Of a DNA stretch of 64,000 nucleotides, positions 1 through 9,563 are shown in pieces. The position numbers and the translations under genes are program-made. The stretch comes from Aphanomyces cochlioides (taxonomy: Eukaryota > Oomycota > Saprolegniomycetes > Saprolegniales > Verrucalvaceae), in assembly GCA_019828595.1 (NCBI GenBank), contig JAHQRK010000001.1, positions 558,001 to 622,000 on the forward strand, read 5' to 3'. The notes beneath the pieces were generated by a model, which saw only the letters and a list, made by a program, of their open reading frames with translations, did no database searches and was not told the origin of the DNA. Position 1 is the stretch's first letter; the number at the start of each line of letters is the position of its first letter.

Positions 1-1
1 A

Positions 2-196
2 TGGCTCAATGATCTCTACTCGTGGCTCGTCACTGGCACAGAGCCAAGCCTGACGTACGAAGGAGCTCTGAAAGTGTGTGCGAATGTCAAAGTGTCGGGC
101 ACGACCGCCCAGGACGAACTGGGCTACAAGACGATGACGCTTGAAGAGAGCCTTCCGCCAACGATCGAGTGGCTCCGTGCGAATCATTACATCTAA
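2..196 (+). CDS. NAD-dependent epimerase/reductase, C-terminal fragment (5' end outside window)
   Basis: An open frame enters at the left edge and stops with TAA at 194-196, giving about 64 residues. Its end (…ELGYKTMTLEESLPPTIEWL…) matches the C-terminus of the epimerase-like gene at 5387-6370 (…ELGYQALTLDEMLPPTLDWL…), so this is the tail of a paralogue. Only the C-terminal substrate-side lobe of an extended short-chain dehydrogenase fold is present; the NAD-binding part lies to the left. The family uses NAD(P)(H) to epimerise, dehydrate or reduce sugar, sterol or flavonoid-like substrates; the substrate cannot be told from this fragment. The identity rests on similarity to the second copy, which carries the TGATGFVG nucleotide motif. 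Confidence 0.8.
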   Translation, partial: WLNDLYSWLVTGTEPSLTYEGALKVCANVKVSGTTAQDELGYKTMTLEESLPPTIEWLRANHYI

Positions 197-214
197 TCCA
201 TGCAATGGTCTCTT

Positions 215-1162
215 CTACGAATCGTCGCTACTAAAAAGGCATCCGCCCGTGGGAGTGAGGTGGCAAAGGCCGCTAATTCCATCGCGGCAGTTTCCACGGA
301 CGTACGACGTCGAATTGCCAGTCTTGACTTGACAGAGTTTGCCCGATGGCTGCCACGTCTTGCCGCCACAGACTCGCACCGTTGGTGGCAAACAAACGGT
401 CAGTCTTCCAAAGAACGTCACGAGCGTACACTGGGCGGCACGGTCCAAGAAGCAGTCGACGTCGCCAGCATACGAGTACGAATTGCCAAATTCATCTTGC
501 AAGACCATGCCGACCGTCGCCGCGCCTCCTACGAGTGAAGGTGTCGTGACATTTACATCACGCGACAAGACGACAGCTTTGTAGGACCACCACGAAGGCA
601 AGGCGGTCAATTTGGAGCCAAGTAGTGGCAAACTCGCCGCCGTGAGTGTCCTGTCGACTTGTTGCGAGTAGGATTGCATGATGAATTTATCCCCAGTGAC
701 TTCGTTCGTCAAGAAGAATGCAGTGGTGTTCGTTCGCCAGAGAAAGTCGGCATTTCGAGTCACAGGAGCAGGCTCATACAATGGTGGCGTCGTCAGCGGC
801 CATGGAATCGTCACTTGAGCTACGAGGACCATCGAAAGGCCAAGGACGTTCTTCACGACGCGCTGAGCGATCACGGGCGACGTGAGGGGCCCGAACTCGT
901 CCATGAGCCAGTATCGCGGACCGTTCAAAATCACAGCGAGGGAAGTGTCGTCCTTGGCGTTGTCAGGAGTAATCGCACCCCAAAGCGCAGGAGGGCAAAG
1001 GTTGAGGCCAAATGTATTGTAGACGTCGGCAGAGGCAGTGCTTCCATTGACCGATCGGACAAAGAGGATCTCGCAGTATCGAGTGCCGTTGACTTGGAGT
1101 CGAGCAACAACTTGGTCGAAACACACAGCAGCAGATGCAAGGAGGACGTGGAGTAGATTCAT
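215..1162 (-). CDS. secreted protein, tandem paralogue 1 (function unknown)
   Basis: Single-exon frame of 315 residues starting at ATG 1162. Residues 1-20 (MNLLHVLLASAAVCFDQVVA) look like a cleavable signal peptide, so the product probably enters the secretory pathway. The body has several NxS/T sequons and no transmembrane segment. The last ~80 residues are cysteine-rich, suggesting a disulfide-stabilised extracellular tail. It is clearly paralogous to the next gene (1560-2531): both share the blocks RYCEILFVRS, DVYNTFGLN, LNGPRYWLMDEFGP, TGDKFIMQSYSQQVD and LPSWWSY. I do not recognise the family and assign no activity. A surface or secreted protein of oomycetes is an inference from signal peptide, cysteines and tandem duplication. 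Confidence 0.85.
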   Translation of the reverse strand: MNLLHVLLASAAVCFDQVVARLQVNGTRYCEILFVRSVNGSTASADVYNTFGLNLCPPALWGAITPDNAKDDTSLAVILNGPRYWLMDEFGPLTSPVIAQRVVKNVLGLSMVLVAQVTIPWPLTTPPLYEPAPVTRNADFLWRTNTTAFFLTNEVTGDKFIMQSYSQQVDRTLTAASLPLLGSKLTALPSWWSYKAVVLSRDVNVTTPSLVGGAATVGMVLQDEFGNSYSYAGDVDCFLDRAAQCTLVTFFGRLTVCLPPTVRVCGGKTWQPSGKLCQVKTGNSTSYVRGNCRDGISGLCHLTPTGGCLFSSDDS

Positions 1163-1559
1163 TCGTCAAGCAGCGTTGCGATTGAGAAATGAGCGCCTGC
1201 ATGTCAATTAGCATGTTGAAAGCGTCTATTCTTCGAGATTTTCTTCATGCTGCCACCAAATTTTGAGTTGCTTGTCTCCACTTTTTTTCTCAACGTCAGT
1301 CATCTTCTCACTACAATTTTGTGTCAAGACGCAGTCTTGTGGAGTCAGTAGAGCTTCTCCGGCGTGCTTTGCATGTAGAGAAAGGCCTCGATTCACATCT
1401 CCTGACGCTTTTTCATGCCGACGACGTGCCGAGCAGTTGAAGCTTCTATGGCCATTTGTAGCCGTTACATGAAACGGTTTGTATGTAACCGATTACTTCG
1501 ACCGAAACGGCAATTGAACTAGCTCATGCAGTCGTTCTTGGAGTGATCTTGACTTGGGA
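1163..1559. other. intergenic spacer between the two secreted-protein paralogues
   Basis: About 400 bp between two head-to-tail minus-strand genes, serving as promoter of the 215-1162 gene and 3' flank of the 1560-2531 gene. I see no convincing coding frame, repeat or RNA gene. Confidence 0.5.
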
Positions 1560-2531
1560 CTACTTTGTCCATACACATCCCCAAGCACCAGTGTCCATTT
1601 TTTGACAGGCAGCATTTGTCGGTGCGACGCAATTGTTACTCGCGAAAGACGGGAGATAAGAATGGCAGTCGGCGACAGCTTTGTCGCCCTCGGCCGGGCA
1701 AGCAGTTCCAGCTGGAAGAATGCCACTGCCGCTGCATATTGGCACGCCGTGAGGTATGCAATACGTGGCGTCGCCAAGCACACTGACTTGAGTGCATTGT
1801 GTGGCTCGCTGGAGATAGCTGTCGACGTCGCCAGCATAAGAGTACGAGTTGGCAAATTCATCTTGCAAGACCATTCCAATGGTGGCAATGCCGCCCGTCA
1901 ATGACGGCGTCGTGACATTCACGGTTGTCGGCAATACAACAGCTTGATACGACCACCATGAGGGCAATTTGGTCAACTTGGAACCGAGTTGAGGCAGATC
2001 AGCCTCCTTGAGCGTCTTGTCGACTTGCTGCGAGTAGGATTGCATGATGAATTTGTCGCCAGTGACGTCGTTCGTCAAGTAAAACGCGGTGGAGCCGGCT
2101 CGCCATTGAAAGTCAGCGTTGCGAGTGACAGCAGCGGGCTGGTAGAGCGGTTGAGTGGACAGCGGCACCGGCACGTTCACTTGAGCTATCAGGGACGTGT
2201 TGATTCCTTGGACATTTTTCACAACTTTGTCCGCGATCACAGACGACGTCCGCGGTCCAAACTCGTCCATGAGCCAGTATCGAGGGCCGTTGAGGATGAC
2301 AGCAAGGGAAGTATTGTCCTTGGCGTTGGCTGGCGTGATTGTATCCCAGAGCTCAGCGGAGCAATTGTTCAAACCAAATGTGTTGTAGATATCCGCGGTG
2401 GCCCCCGTGGCATTGATCGATCGGACAAAGAGGATCTCGCAGTATCGCGCATCGTTGACAAAGACGCCAGCGACAACTTGAAGGATAGCGAAGGCCGCAG
2501 CGGCGAAACGTAGCAGGATGGGAGTTTGCAT
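1560..2531 (-). CDS. secreted protein, tandem paralogue 2 (function unknown)
   Basis: The open frame extends upstream to 2834, but the ATG at 2531 is the better start. It gives a 323-residue protein beginning MQTPILLRFAAAAFAILQVV, a good signal peptide, and a length matching its 315-residue neighbour. The core is strongly conserved with the paralogue (RYCEILFVRS, NTFGLN, LNGPRYWLMDEFGP, TGDKFIMQSYSQQVD, LPSWWSY). The ~80-residue C-terminal tail is cysteine-rich and diverges more than the core, a pattern often seen in tandemly duplicated secreted proteins. No known catalytic motif is visible. Extracellular location is inferred from the signal peptide and the lack of a membrane segment. Confidence 0.82.
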   Translation of the reverse strand: MQTPILLRFAAAAFAILQVVAGVFVNDARYCEILFVRSINATGATADIYNTFGLNNCSAELWDTITPANAKDNTSLAVILNGPRYWLMDEFGPRTSSVIADKVVKNVQGINTSLIAQVNVPVPLSTQPLYQPAAVTRNADFQWRAGSTAFYLTNDVTGDKFIMQSYSQQVDKTLKEADLPQLGSKLTKLPSWWSYQAVVLPTTVNVTTPSLTGGIATIGMVLQDEFANSYSYAGDVDSYLQRATQCTQVSVLGDATYCIPHGVPICSGSGILPAGTACPAEGDKAVADCHSYLPSFASNNCVAPTNAACQKMDTGAWGCVWTK

Positions 2532-3295
2532 GCTCGAGCACGTTTGGCAATACGACAACGTCTTGGCGCAAAACTTCGCTAGCAGTTTCGTCTTGAAGAT
2601 GCGAATGGACTTGGGAAACGAATCGCCGAGAGAGACATTTTCCAACGACTTGATCCACGGGACGCCTTGAATACGGCTGCGAAATCGGTCGGTTGTTTGT
2701 ATGCAAATGGATATCGACACTGAGAAGACGAGAACGAAGACGAGATGGAGAAACCCATGCGATCCATCATGCAGTCTCATCAGACGACGATGAAACCACC
2801 ACGAAGCACCAGGTTCCGCCTTTGACACGCTCACGCTGATTCGAAATCATTGCTTCGACCTCTTCCCATCATTCATTGACAGATACACGGACCAAAGCAG
2901 TTTCTTCAGGATGATCAAACTCTAGCAACAGCGTGAGAATCGGTTCATGACGTTCACCTGGGCTACTGTTATGTTCGAGATTTCCCATGATTATCACAAT
3001 GAGCTCAAGAGGGCAGTCGTCAATACAGCCTTCCTAGGAAGCTATGTAGCATTCTAGAGGTGCTCATGACGAGCTGCATGGAAGAAGAGAGTCAACGAAG
3101 GAGCTCGGCTGTCTGTCCTGCCGCCGGTTTTGATAAAAAAATTACAAGTTCCTATTGGATAAAAATAATTATTTCTTAAATTCCTATTTGATAAAAATAA
3201 TTATTATTTAAATTTCTATTGGATAAAAATCGAAATAAATTATTTTTAGCGAATCATACTAAACAGTCTGAAATTGCACTGCACGTCATGGAATC
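2532..3295. other. intergenic region upstream of two divergent genes
   Basis: About 760 bp between the minus-strand secreted-protein gene and the plus-strand hydroxylase gene. The right end (3149-3240) is AT-rich and holds a tandem repeat with ATTGGATAAAAAT motifs. The rest shows no convincing gene; in-frame extension of the secreted protein up to 2834 is judged 5' untranslated. Confidence 0.5.
3149..3240. repeat. AT-rich ~32-bp tandem repeat carrying ATTGGATAAAAAT
   Basis: Two 32-bp units at 3149-3180 and 3181-3212 and a partial third from 3213 each contain TAT(T/T)GGATAAAAAT or a one-base variant. The array ends about 55 bp before the hydroxylase ATG at 3296. Similar ATTGG(A/T)TAAAA words occur upstream of SEC31, Iml1 and the amidohydrolase, so the array may be a multiplied promoter element (CCAAT-type). 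The regulatory role is inference. Confidence 0.6.
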
Positions 3296-5335
3296 ATGGC
3301 AGGGGGGAGTGCGTCGACCCAAGCAACTACGACGACGATCAAACTTCAGAACGGTCTCCGGTACATATGGAGCTCTCTAGTTGTGCTTCTAGCAGCTTTC
3401 TACATCGCTCGGAGTGCAGACGTCACAAGTATCGCAAGGTTGAACATTTTTGAGCTTTATGGACAGTCGATCCTCAATCAACTATCAAGCAACGGCAGCA
3501 GCGACACTCCCGACTTTGAGCCCATTTCTGTCCTTGAACCACGCCCGTGTGTGCTCACATTTTCTGCCATTGGTCCTCTCCAGCATGTGAGGACTGCTAT
3601 GGGAGCAACGCTCAAGGACCAAGACCGAGTTTTTCTACTGCTTAATGGCAAGGATCATGGGCTCTACTTTCCATGGCCATTTCGCAATTTGTCTGCTCCG
3701 AGTGATTGCCTGTATGCGCTTGGACAAGCAGCAGGGCAAGCTCTGGGCGTTGATCCAGACTTGTTAGCCAACGGTGTTCGCCTCTTGAATCAAGCTGGAC
3801 AGCCCATCACGACCGCTCAAGAGCTCGAATCTGCTCAGCGTATTGCTCATATCCTTGTGGATTTCCAAACGTGGGTTTGGCCTGGAATTGAAATCGGTTT
3901 CGAGCGTCAAGTGGATGGCATCGTCATGAAGACCCTCAGCTTAAGTCCCCTCGTCTTCTCTGTATCCAACTTCTTCACTGACAGTGAAGCCGAGGAAACC
4001 ATCAACCAAGGAGCGCCGCTTCTCCGACGTTCCAAAATCAACAAAAGCCATCAGATCGTCGAGTCTGCTGTCCGCACGTCAAATTCTGCGGTCCTGAACG
4101 AGTCTGCTCTTACTCGCTCCATCCAAAGCCGAGGGGCTGCTCTTGCACGTCTTCCAAGCCCATCATTTGTCAGCAGACTGCAGTTACTCCGGTATGAGCC
4201 TGGCGAATACTACCGCCATCATCTCGATCCTCTCAATTCCGCCAGCCTTGTGCCCGAAGAGTACTATGCACTCACATACGAAGATTACCTTCGATGGATT
4301 CATTGGGCTGCTGCCAAGTGCGATGAGCTCTATGTCTCCCTTCCATTGGAATTCCATCAGGGAAAGCTCTGGTATCCCAATATCTCGAACCCTGAGTTTG
4401 AAGCAGCGCTCTTGACAGAGTTCATTCAAGTGGAATCATCCACAAACTTTTTTACCGCCCGATCGGACGTGCCATGGCTTCAGTGGATACGGCGCCAACT
4501 TGCCAAGAAGAACCCAAATACCATGAGACGTCTCCTGGCCAAGAACGGATCGGCATTTCTCCCCAAGATCATTGACAAATGGAACGCCAAAGTCGAGCGG
4601 CATGAATTCCTCGCATATGCAGCTCGAAAAGACGTGCCCGTGCATGGCATCACGCACTTTTATCGCTGGATCCGCTGGCTCAAGAATCAAATCAGCAAGA
4701 GTGACGACTTGGTTGTGCCTCCAGTCGCTCAGCGAACGGGGGAGCTCTACCCCAAGTTTAGCATGTCGTTCCAAATCAAGATGGCAAAGCTTGTAGCCGA
4801 CTCAATTCCTGAAGAAAGAATTCAAGCAATGCTTGGCGATGCTGGCTTTGCCACATGGACGACTCAAATGCAGCCGGGAGAAAGAGCATCATCAAAGGCA
4901 TTGTTGCATGCTCTCAATGCATCAGTGAACTTTATTCAACTCGTCATCGAAGCATGGGAGACCAATGTTAAGGCAGGACCGATGCTTCAGTACAAACTAC
5001 CCAAGTATGTCAAGAACTGGCGGCCGAATCGATTTGTGACTTTGTTGCTCTACTTGAATGATGTCGATGAAGGCGGCGAGACGGTCTTTACCTACGCCAT
5101 GGATCAAGCCGTGTCGAACATGGAGCGCACTGAAATGGAAGAATGCAATCAGGGCCTGGCTCTACCCCCAAGAAAGCTCAGTGCCTTGCTCTTCTACGTT
5201 CAAACTCCAGAGGAAGAAATCGACTGGATGGCTCGCCATGGAGGATGTCCACCTATTCGAGGCGTCAAATGGACTGGTGTTTCCTTCATGATGAATGCCG
5301 ATGCTGGTGAAGTGAGAAGTCTCCACGGCTTCTAG
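3296..5335 (+). CDS. prolyl 4-hydroxylase-like 2-oxoglutarate/Fe(II) dioxygenase, membrane-anchored
   Basis: Single-exon 679-residue protein. Residues ~22-40 form one hydrophobic segment preceded by a short basic stretch, suggesting a type II ER/Golgi membrane anchor with a lumenal catalytic part. The iron-binding triad is visible: HxD at H309/D311 (YYRHHLD) and the distal His at H648 (RHGGCPP). The 2-oxoglutarate-binding Lys is K658 (GVKW). The strand RFVTLLLYLNDVDEGGETVF is typical of the prolyl 4-hydroxylase alpha-subunit fold. The family hydroxylates prolines in secreted or cytosolic proteins. Oddly, about 270 residues lie between HxD and the RFVTLLLYLN strand, where relatives have a short loop; the insert is open and coding-like. 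The frame ends at TAG 5333-5335, 50 bp before the convergent epimerase gene. Confidence 0.88.
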   Translation: MAGGSASTQATTTTIKLQNGLRYIWSSLVVLLAAFYIARSADVTSIARLNIFELYGQSILNQLSSNGSSDTPDFEPISVLEPRPCVLTFSAIGPLQHVRTAMGATLKDQDRVFLLLNGKDHGLYFPWPFRNLSAPSDCLYALGQAAGQALGVDPDLLANGVRLLNQAGQPITTAQELESAQRIAHILVDFQTWVWPGIEIGFERQVDGIVMKTLSLSPLVFSVSNFFTDSEAEETINQGAPLLRRSKINKSHQIVESAVRTSNSAVLNESALTRSIQSRGAALARLPSPSFVSRLQLLRYEPGEYYRHHLDPLNSASLVPEEYYALTYEDYLRWIHWAAAKCDELYVSLPLEFHQGKLWYPNISNPEFEAALLTEFIQVESSTNFFTARSDVPWLQWIRRQLAKKNPNTMRRLLAKNGSAFLPKIIDKWNAKVERHEFLAYAARKDVPVHGITHFYRWIRWLKNQISKSDDLVVPPVAQRTGELYPKFSMSFQIKMAKLVADSIPEERIQAMLGDAGFATWTTQMQPGERASSKALLHALNASVNFIQLVIEAWETNVKAGPMLQYKLPKYVKNWRPNRFVTLLLYLNDVDEGGETVFTYAMDQAVSNMERTEMEECNQGLALPPRKLSALLFYVQTPEEEIDWMARHGGCPPIRGVKWTGVSFMMNADAGEVRSLHGF

Positions 5336-5386
5336 AAAGACTGACTGCAAAACTCTCTTGTTCAATGCAAAAAGTCGAGACTACAC

Positions 5387-6370
5387 TCAAATGTAATGCT
5401 CTTGACGAAGCCAGTCCAACGTTGGAGGGAGCATTTCGTCCAGAGTGAGAGCTTGATAGCCGAGTTCTTTGGCGGCTTTGGTGCTCTTGACGGACGACTG
5501 ATACGACACCATCAAGACAACTTCGTACGACATCTCAGGCTCCTTGTGGGTAAACCAAGAGATGAAATCGCTCACGCGGCCGATGATCTTGAGGAGCCAC
5601 AGTGGCATCGGACCACGCGTTTCCGTCTTTCCCAAGAGCTTAAGAGATCTTGAGGACCAAGTTATGGAAGGTGGAGTTTTCGCCAGGAAGGATATAATGC
5701 TCGCCGATGCGACCCTTGTCCGCCGCGGCAACAATGGCTTCAGCGACACTTGGACCATAGCAAAATGCTGCGGCGCCGGGAGGAATGCCTTGGAGCTTGC
5801 CTTCGTTGACCATCATGATCACGCGTGCAAAGCCAGTTGTGTCATGAGGTCCGATGATTGCCGACGGCTGAATGATCACAGCAGGAAGGTTTCGCTTCGC
5901 AATGGCATCTCGCACGCGTTCTTCCGCAGCATGCTTGGATCGAAAGTAATGGACAGCCGACTTGTCGCCATCTCGAGGCGTCGTGTCTTCGATCACCCTT
6001 TGTTTTCCCCATAGACACCTCCAGAGCTGCAGTGGACAAACCTCTTTGCGTTGCATTGGAGCGCGGCGTCAATGACAGCTTGCGTTCCGTCGACATTCGT
6101 TTGCCACTGCTCGGCCTCACGCGGTTTCCACGCCGCCATTGTCGCTGCGATGTGGAAAACGCAGTCAACATTATGCGGCATGGCATTCGCAACAGACTTG
6201 GCATCCCAAAGAACTCCCTCGACACACTTGACGCCTCGTTGGTTGAGGGCATCCGTCTTGGAGTTCGCTCGAGCCAAGGCAGTGATCTCCCATCCATCGC
6301 GGAGAAGACAGTTGACAACGTTCGTGCCGACAAATCCCGTGGCGCCAGTGATGAAAGCAGTGCGAGGCAT
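5387..6370 (-). pseudogene. NAD-dependent epimerase/reductase, disrupted by two single-base frameshifts
   Basis: Reading from ATG 6370, the protein starts MPRTAFITGATGFVGTNVVN with the Rossmann TGATGFVG nucleotide motif of extended short-chain dehydrogenases. The frame breaks near 6005 after SSGGVYGENKG: a G appears missing in a GGG run. It resumes as VIEDTTPRDGDKS… with the catalytic Y-x3-K (HYFRSK). It breaks again near 5656 after NLVLKIS, where one extra T is present, and resumes as KLLGKTETRGP… to the stop at 5387. Homology runs straight across both breaks and no intron of normal size (40-58 nt) fits. The gene is therefore either a recent pseudogene or carries two sequence errors. The C-terminus matches the partial paralogue at 2-196. 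Confidence 0.75.
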
Positions 6371-7253
6371 GATTGAAAATGCGATCCAAGGCGTCCTCTG
6401 TCTCCGTGGAGACCTAAACGCTCGTCCAAGTGGGATGCAAGAGTACGTACTCATCATGGAATTGTACTAATCAACCCCAACCACAGCCAGAGTGGCACGA
6501 CCAGAGTACGCATCACTCGAGCCGTCATTTCCTCATGGGACGGGAAGACTGTGGTAGTCTCTGCGTTGGTCCATTTCAGTGGAGACTCGTGACCACATGG
6601 CTGCCTTGATGGACAAGTGGCGTTTGTGATGGACGTCGTCTTGGCTGACACGCTCACAGTGAAGTGGAATCGCTATCTTGGAAATCAAGAGGTAGGTCGA
6701 TTAGACATTGAACTGCATGACTGAAGCAGTAGATCGTAGCCATGATAGGAAGCCGAGTGCAGTTTACATTTCATCATGACGCTTCATCACGTGAGCAAGA
6801 GTCTATACAGTCGTAAAATGTTGAGGTTGTTAGCACGAAATGGAGCACGAGCTTGGCAATGAACGTGTGGCAGACGAAGAGAGATGCAACGATGTCTTGA
6901 CCAGCTCATATCTTGTGTTCTTGTCGTTGGCTCACCTTGAGGTCGTGTTGGAGCGAATGGATTCATTCATCTTTCTTGCCGTCCACGTCCAAGTCGTCAT
7001 GACATCCAAAGATTTCACCGTGGTGAAGTTTCCTCGGTCGCTAAACCATTGACTTGCGCCCCTGATCGGGACATGACTCCACGCGACCTGGTTACTTGAG
7101 AAATCACCCCGAGATCCAAACGCTCACGCGTTGTTACGGCCCTTTTCCAAAATGATGATGGCAAAGAACAACCATTCGAATGGTGAGCGTCATGACCTTG
7201 TCCCAGAGATGTGTGGCTCACGATCGTCGGACCATATCTTCATTTCTTCCAGA
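6371..7253. other. intergenic region with weak coding relics
   Basis: About 880 bp between the broken epimerase and the first receptor-like kinase. On the minus strand an open stretch at 6936-7123 has coding-like composition and ends at a GTGAGC donor-like site. Another open stretch at 6454-6657 (minus) ends in a hydrophobic tail. I could not join them into a complete gene, and the space left before the kinase is too small for missing 5' exons, so they may be relics. No RNA gene seen. Confidence 0.35.
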
Positions 7254-9281
7254 ATGAACGACACGCTCCGAGACTCGGACCTTGTCTCCCGCTTTCTGGC
7301 ACTTGAAGAGCGCAATGAGACGTTTGACGTGGAGGAAATTGATGCTCCTCCTCGGGTGGATTCGCGACTGGAGCAATACAACCTCAATTGGGAAGATCTC
7401 TCTCCTCTGGCAAAACAAGCTCTTGCATGGGATATGGGTCTCGTCATGACACAGCTCCAAGGCGGTACTTGGATATGGCACCAGGTCTACGTCAAGACGG
7501 AAGGAACAACCATGGCGCAGGTCGCACTGCCCTTTTCTCGCTTTGACGACATTTCCATCGACACGATAGCTCTCCCGTCGACTCAAACCTGCCAAGGCCC
7601 AAGTCGCTCGTATCGCGTCTTGCTCAACAAGACGAAGAATGCCACGATTTACAACTTGACCAAGTGCGTCGTCAAGGTTTTACCAAACGCGGTGGCTGCC
7701 AGCACGGCTGTCACTGCTGCGGAGGATGCTCTCAAACCAGAACAAGTGCCTGAACCTCGTTTGTTTTGCCATGTAGGTCGAGGTAGCACCTCTGAAACCA
7801 TCATGGCCATCCATACTTGGTCCACGGAAGGCACGTTGGATGCATGTCCTCCTCGTGGCGAGCCATCAGGTCTTATCATTCCATGCGACTCGAACGAGCA
7901 GGTGGCATATTATCCAAGAGAGAGCCAAGTCATGGAAAAGTGGCTCGGGCGCATTTCCAGCGACAAAGTGACAAAAACAACGACTCTGCCTCCAGGAAAC
8001 AGCACAGATATGCCGCCCCCGTCCAACACGACAGAGCCTCCTGCAAACACAACCCAGTCCCATTCGAATGCCGAAGAGAGTGCGATTACTTTCCCACCAA
8101 GTCCATCGCCGACTCGATCGGAAACAATTGCGGCAGATCCTGCGTCTCGATCCAAAGCGTGGATTGCTGGAACTGCCGGTGGTGCTGTCGTCCTTGTTGC
8201 TCTCATGCTTGTGTTCTTTTGTTTGTATCGACGGAATCGGCGATCACGACAGTCCGTAGCTGTGTTTGAGCCTTATGAAGAGCAGCCCATGGAGACTCCC
8301 CGAGCTCCATTTACTTTGCCACTGGAAAAACGATTCTCCATGGCTGCGCTGGACTGCACGACGATGCCAAACCGCCCCCTTTTGTCTCGATCCACCGCCT
8401 TGGAGCAGCAGTCACTTGATCCAACTTACGTCGAGAGTGTGCTCGTGAACGTCCACCGCTTGGAATTCGAGCTACTTGACTTTAGCGACACGATTGAGAT
8501 CAACTCGTCCATGGCTATCTACGCGGGGAGCTACCAACGGCAGCCTGTCGCCATCAAGTTGCTCCAGTTATTGAGCTTCCATCCATTTGAACAAGACAAG
8601 ATCAACCAATTTGCCGACGAGATTTGCTTGGTGGCGTCGTTCGAGCATCCCAATATCATCACGCTGGTCGGCTACACCTGGCACAACGACGTCCGATCGC
8701 TCATGGCCGTCACGGAGCTGCTTCCTCAAGGCAACCTGACTCTCCTTCTGCATGAACATCCAAGTCTAGACTGGGGAAGGAAAGCTCCGCTAGCGCTCGA
8801 CATTGCCCGCGCATTGCAGTATCTCCATGTGATCTTGCATCCGATGGTCATCCATGGAGACTTGAGAAGCCGCAATGTCCTCTTGAATTGGCCTCACGCC
8901 AAACTCTCGGGCTTTAGCGTCTCTAGACAAGTATATGACGACGAGATGGTCCATGCTTGTGTCGGCAGTGGATGCTACATGGCTCCTGAAGTTCTCCGCG
9001 GCGGCCAGTACTCCGAGTTGGCTGACATGTACTCGTTTGGGTGCATCTTGGTCGAACTCGACACCCACCGGCCCATCTACTCGGACTTGCGCCACTCCCA
9101 TATCCATCTCATGCAGTTGATCTTGCACGATGGCATTGCGCCGACTGTGTCGCCAACATGTCCTCCAGTCATCCGCCAACTCGTCGACCAGTGCCTCCAA
9201 CGAGATCCACTGAACCGACCGGCTGCATTTGATGCCGCGCGAGTGCTTGATGCGTTTGTCAATGCGCGGCCTTTCAAATAG
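7254..9281 (+). CDS. receptor-like pseudokinase A (TKL-type)
   Basis: The frame is open from 7131, with earlier ATGs at 7152-7158 and 7209. ATG 7254 is preferred because all four paralogues then begin M-x(7-9)-D-x-V-x-R-F. The 675-residue protein has a ~300-residue N-terminal ectodomain with NxS/T sequons, one transmembrane helix at ~302-325 followed by basic residues, and a C-terminal kinase fold. VAIK is at 432-435. The catalytic loop reads HGD (534-536) instead of HRD, and the DFG site reads GFS (553-555). There is no GxGxxG loop. These losses argue against phosphotransfer; a scaffold or co-receptor role is inferred. No signal peptide is evident at any candidate start. It faces kinase B convergently. 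Confidence 0.85.
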   Translation: MNDTLRDSDLVSRFLALEERNETFDVEEIDAPPRVDSRLEQYNLNWEDLSPLAKQALAWDMGLVMTQLQGGTWIWHQVYVKTEGTTMAQVALPFSRFDDISIDTIALPSTQTCQGPSRSYRVLLNKTKNATIYNLTKCVVKVLPNAVAASTAVTAAEDALKPEQVPEPRLFCHVGRGSTSETIMAIHTWSTEGTLDACPPRGEPSGLIIPCDSNEQVAYYPRESQVMEKWLGRISSDKVTKTTTLPPGNSTDMPPPSNTTEPPANTTQSHSNAEESAITFPPSPSPTRSETIAADPASRSKAWIAGTAGGAVVLVALMLVFFCLYRRNRRSRQSVAVFEPYEEQPMETPRAPFTLPLEKRFSMAALDCTTMPNRPLLSRSTALEQQSLDPTYVESVLVNVHRLEFELLDFSDTIEINSSMAIYAGSYQRQPVAIKLLQLLSFHPFEQDKINQFADEICLVASFEHPNIITLVGYTWHNDVRSLMAVTELLPQGNLTLLLHEHPSLDWGRKAPLALDIARALQYLHVILHPMVIHGDLRSRNVLLNWPHAKLSGFSVSRQVYDDEMVHACVGSGCYMAPEVLRGGQYSELADMYSFGCILVELDTHRPIYSDLRHSHIHLMQLILHDGIAPTVSPTCPPVIRQLVDQCLQRDPLNRPAAFDAARVLDAFVNARPFK

Positions 9282-9563
9282 TGGAATCTCTTGGACGCAA
9301 AAAAATCACATTTTTCAAGTGTCCATCGTGAAACTTCAACAAGCCAAAATCGTATTTTCACAATTTTCAAATGTCCACCATATCGTTAAGATTCTCGTCT
9401 CCATGAGGCATCGCTTTCTTCCAATCCACGGAGCATTTGTTGATGTAATGACTTGTTTAGTCTCCTGGCATGCAATTCAATCTCATCATGCGAGGAATGG
9501 ATGGACAGTAGCGGTAGTTTGATGAATACAACACATTGAAAATCACTGGATCAACTGAGACTC

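Noticed and set aside
659..1156. 165-residue plus-strand frame opposite secreted-protein gene 1
   Set aside because: Antisense to a signal-peptide-bearing gene with a conserved paralogue; no plausible start or motif.
2532..2834. Upstream in-frame extension of secreted-protein gene 2
   Set aside because: The extension is not conserved in the paralogue and would bury the signal peptide that begins at ATG 2531.
5640..6056. Introns as explanation for the two frame breaks in the epimerase gene
   Set aside because: The homology is continuous across each break with a one-base difference, and no GT..AG interval of 40 nt or more can be removed without losing conserved residues.
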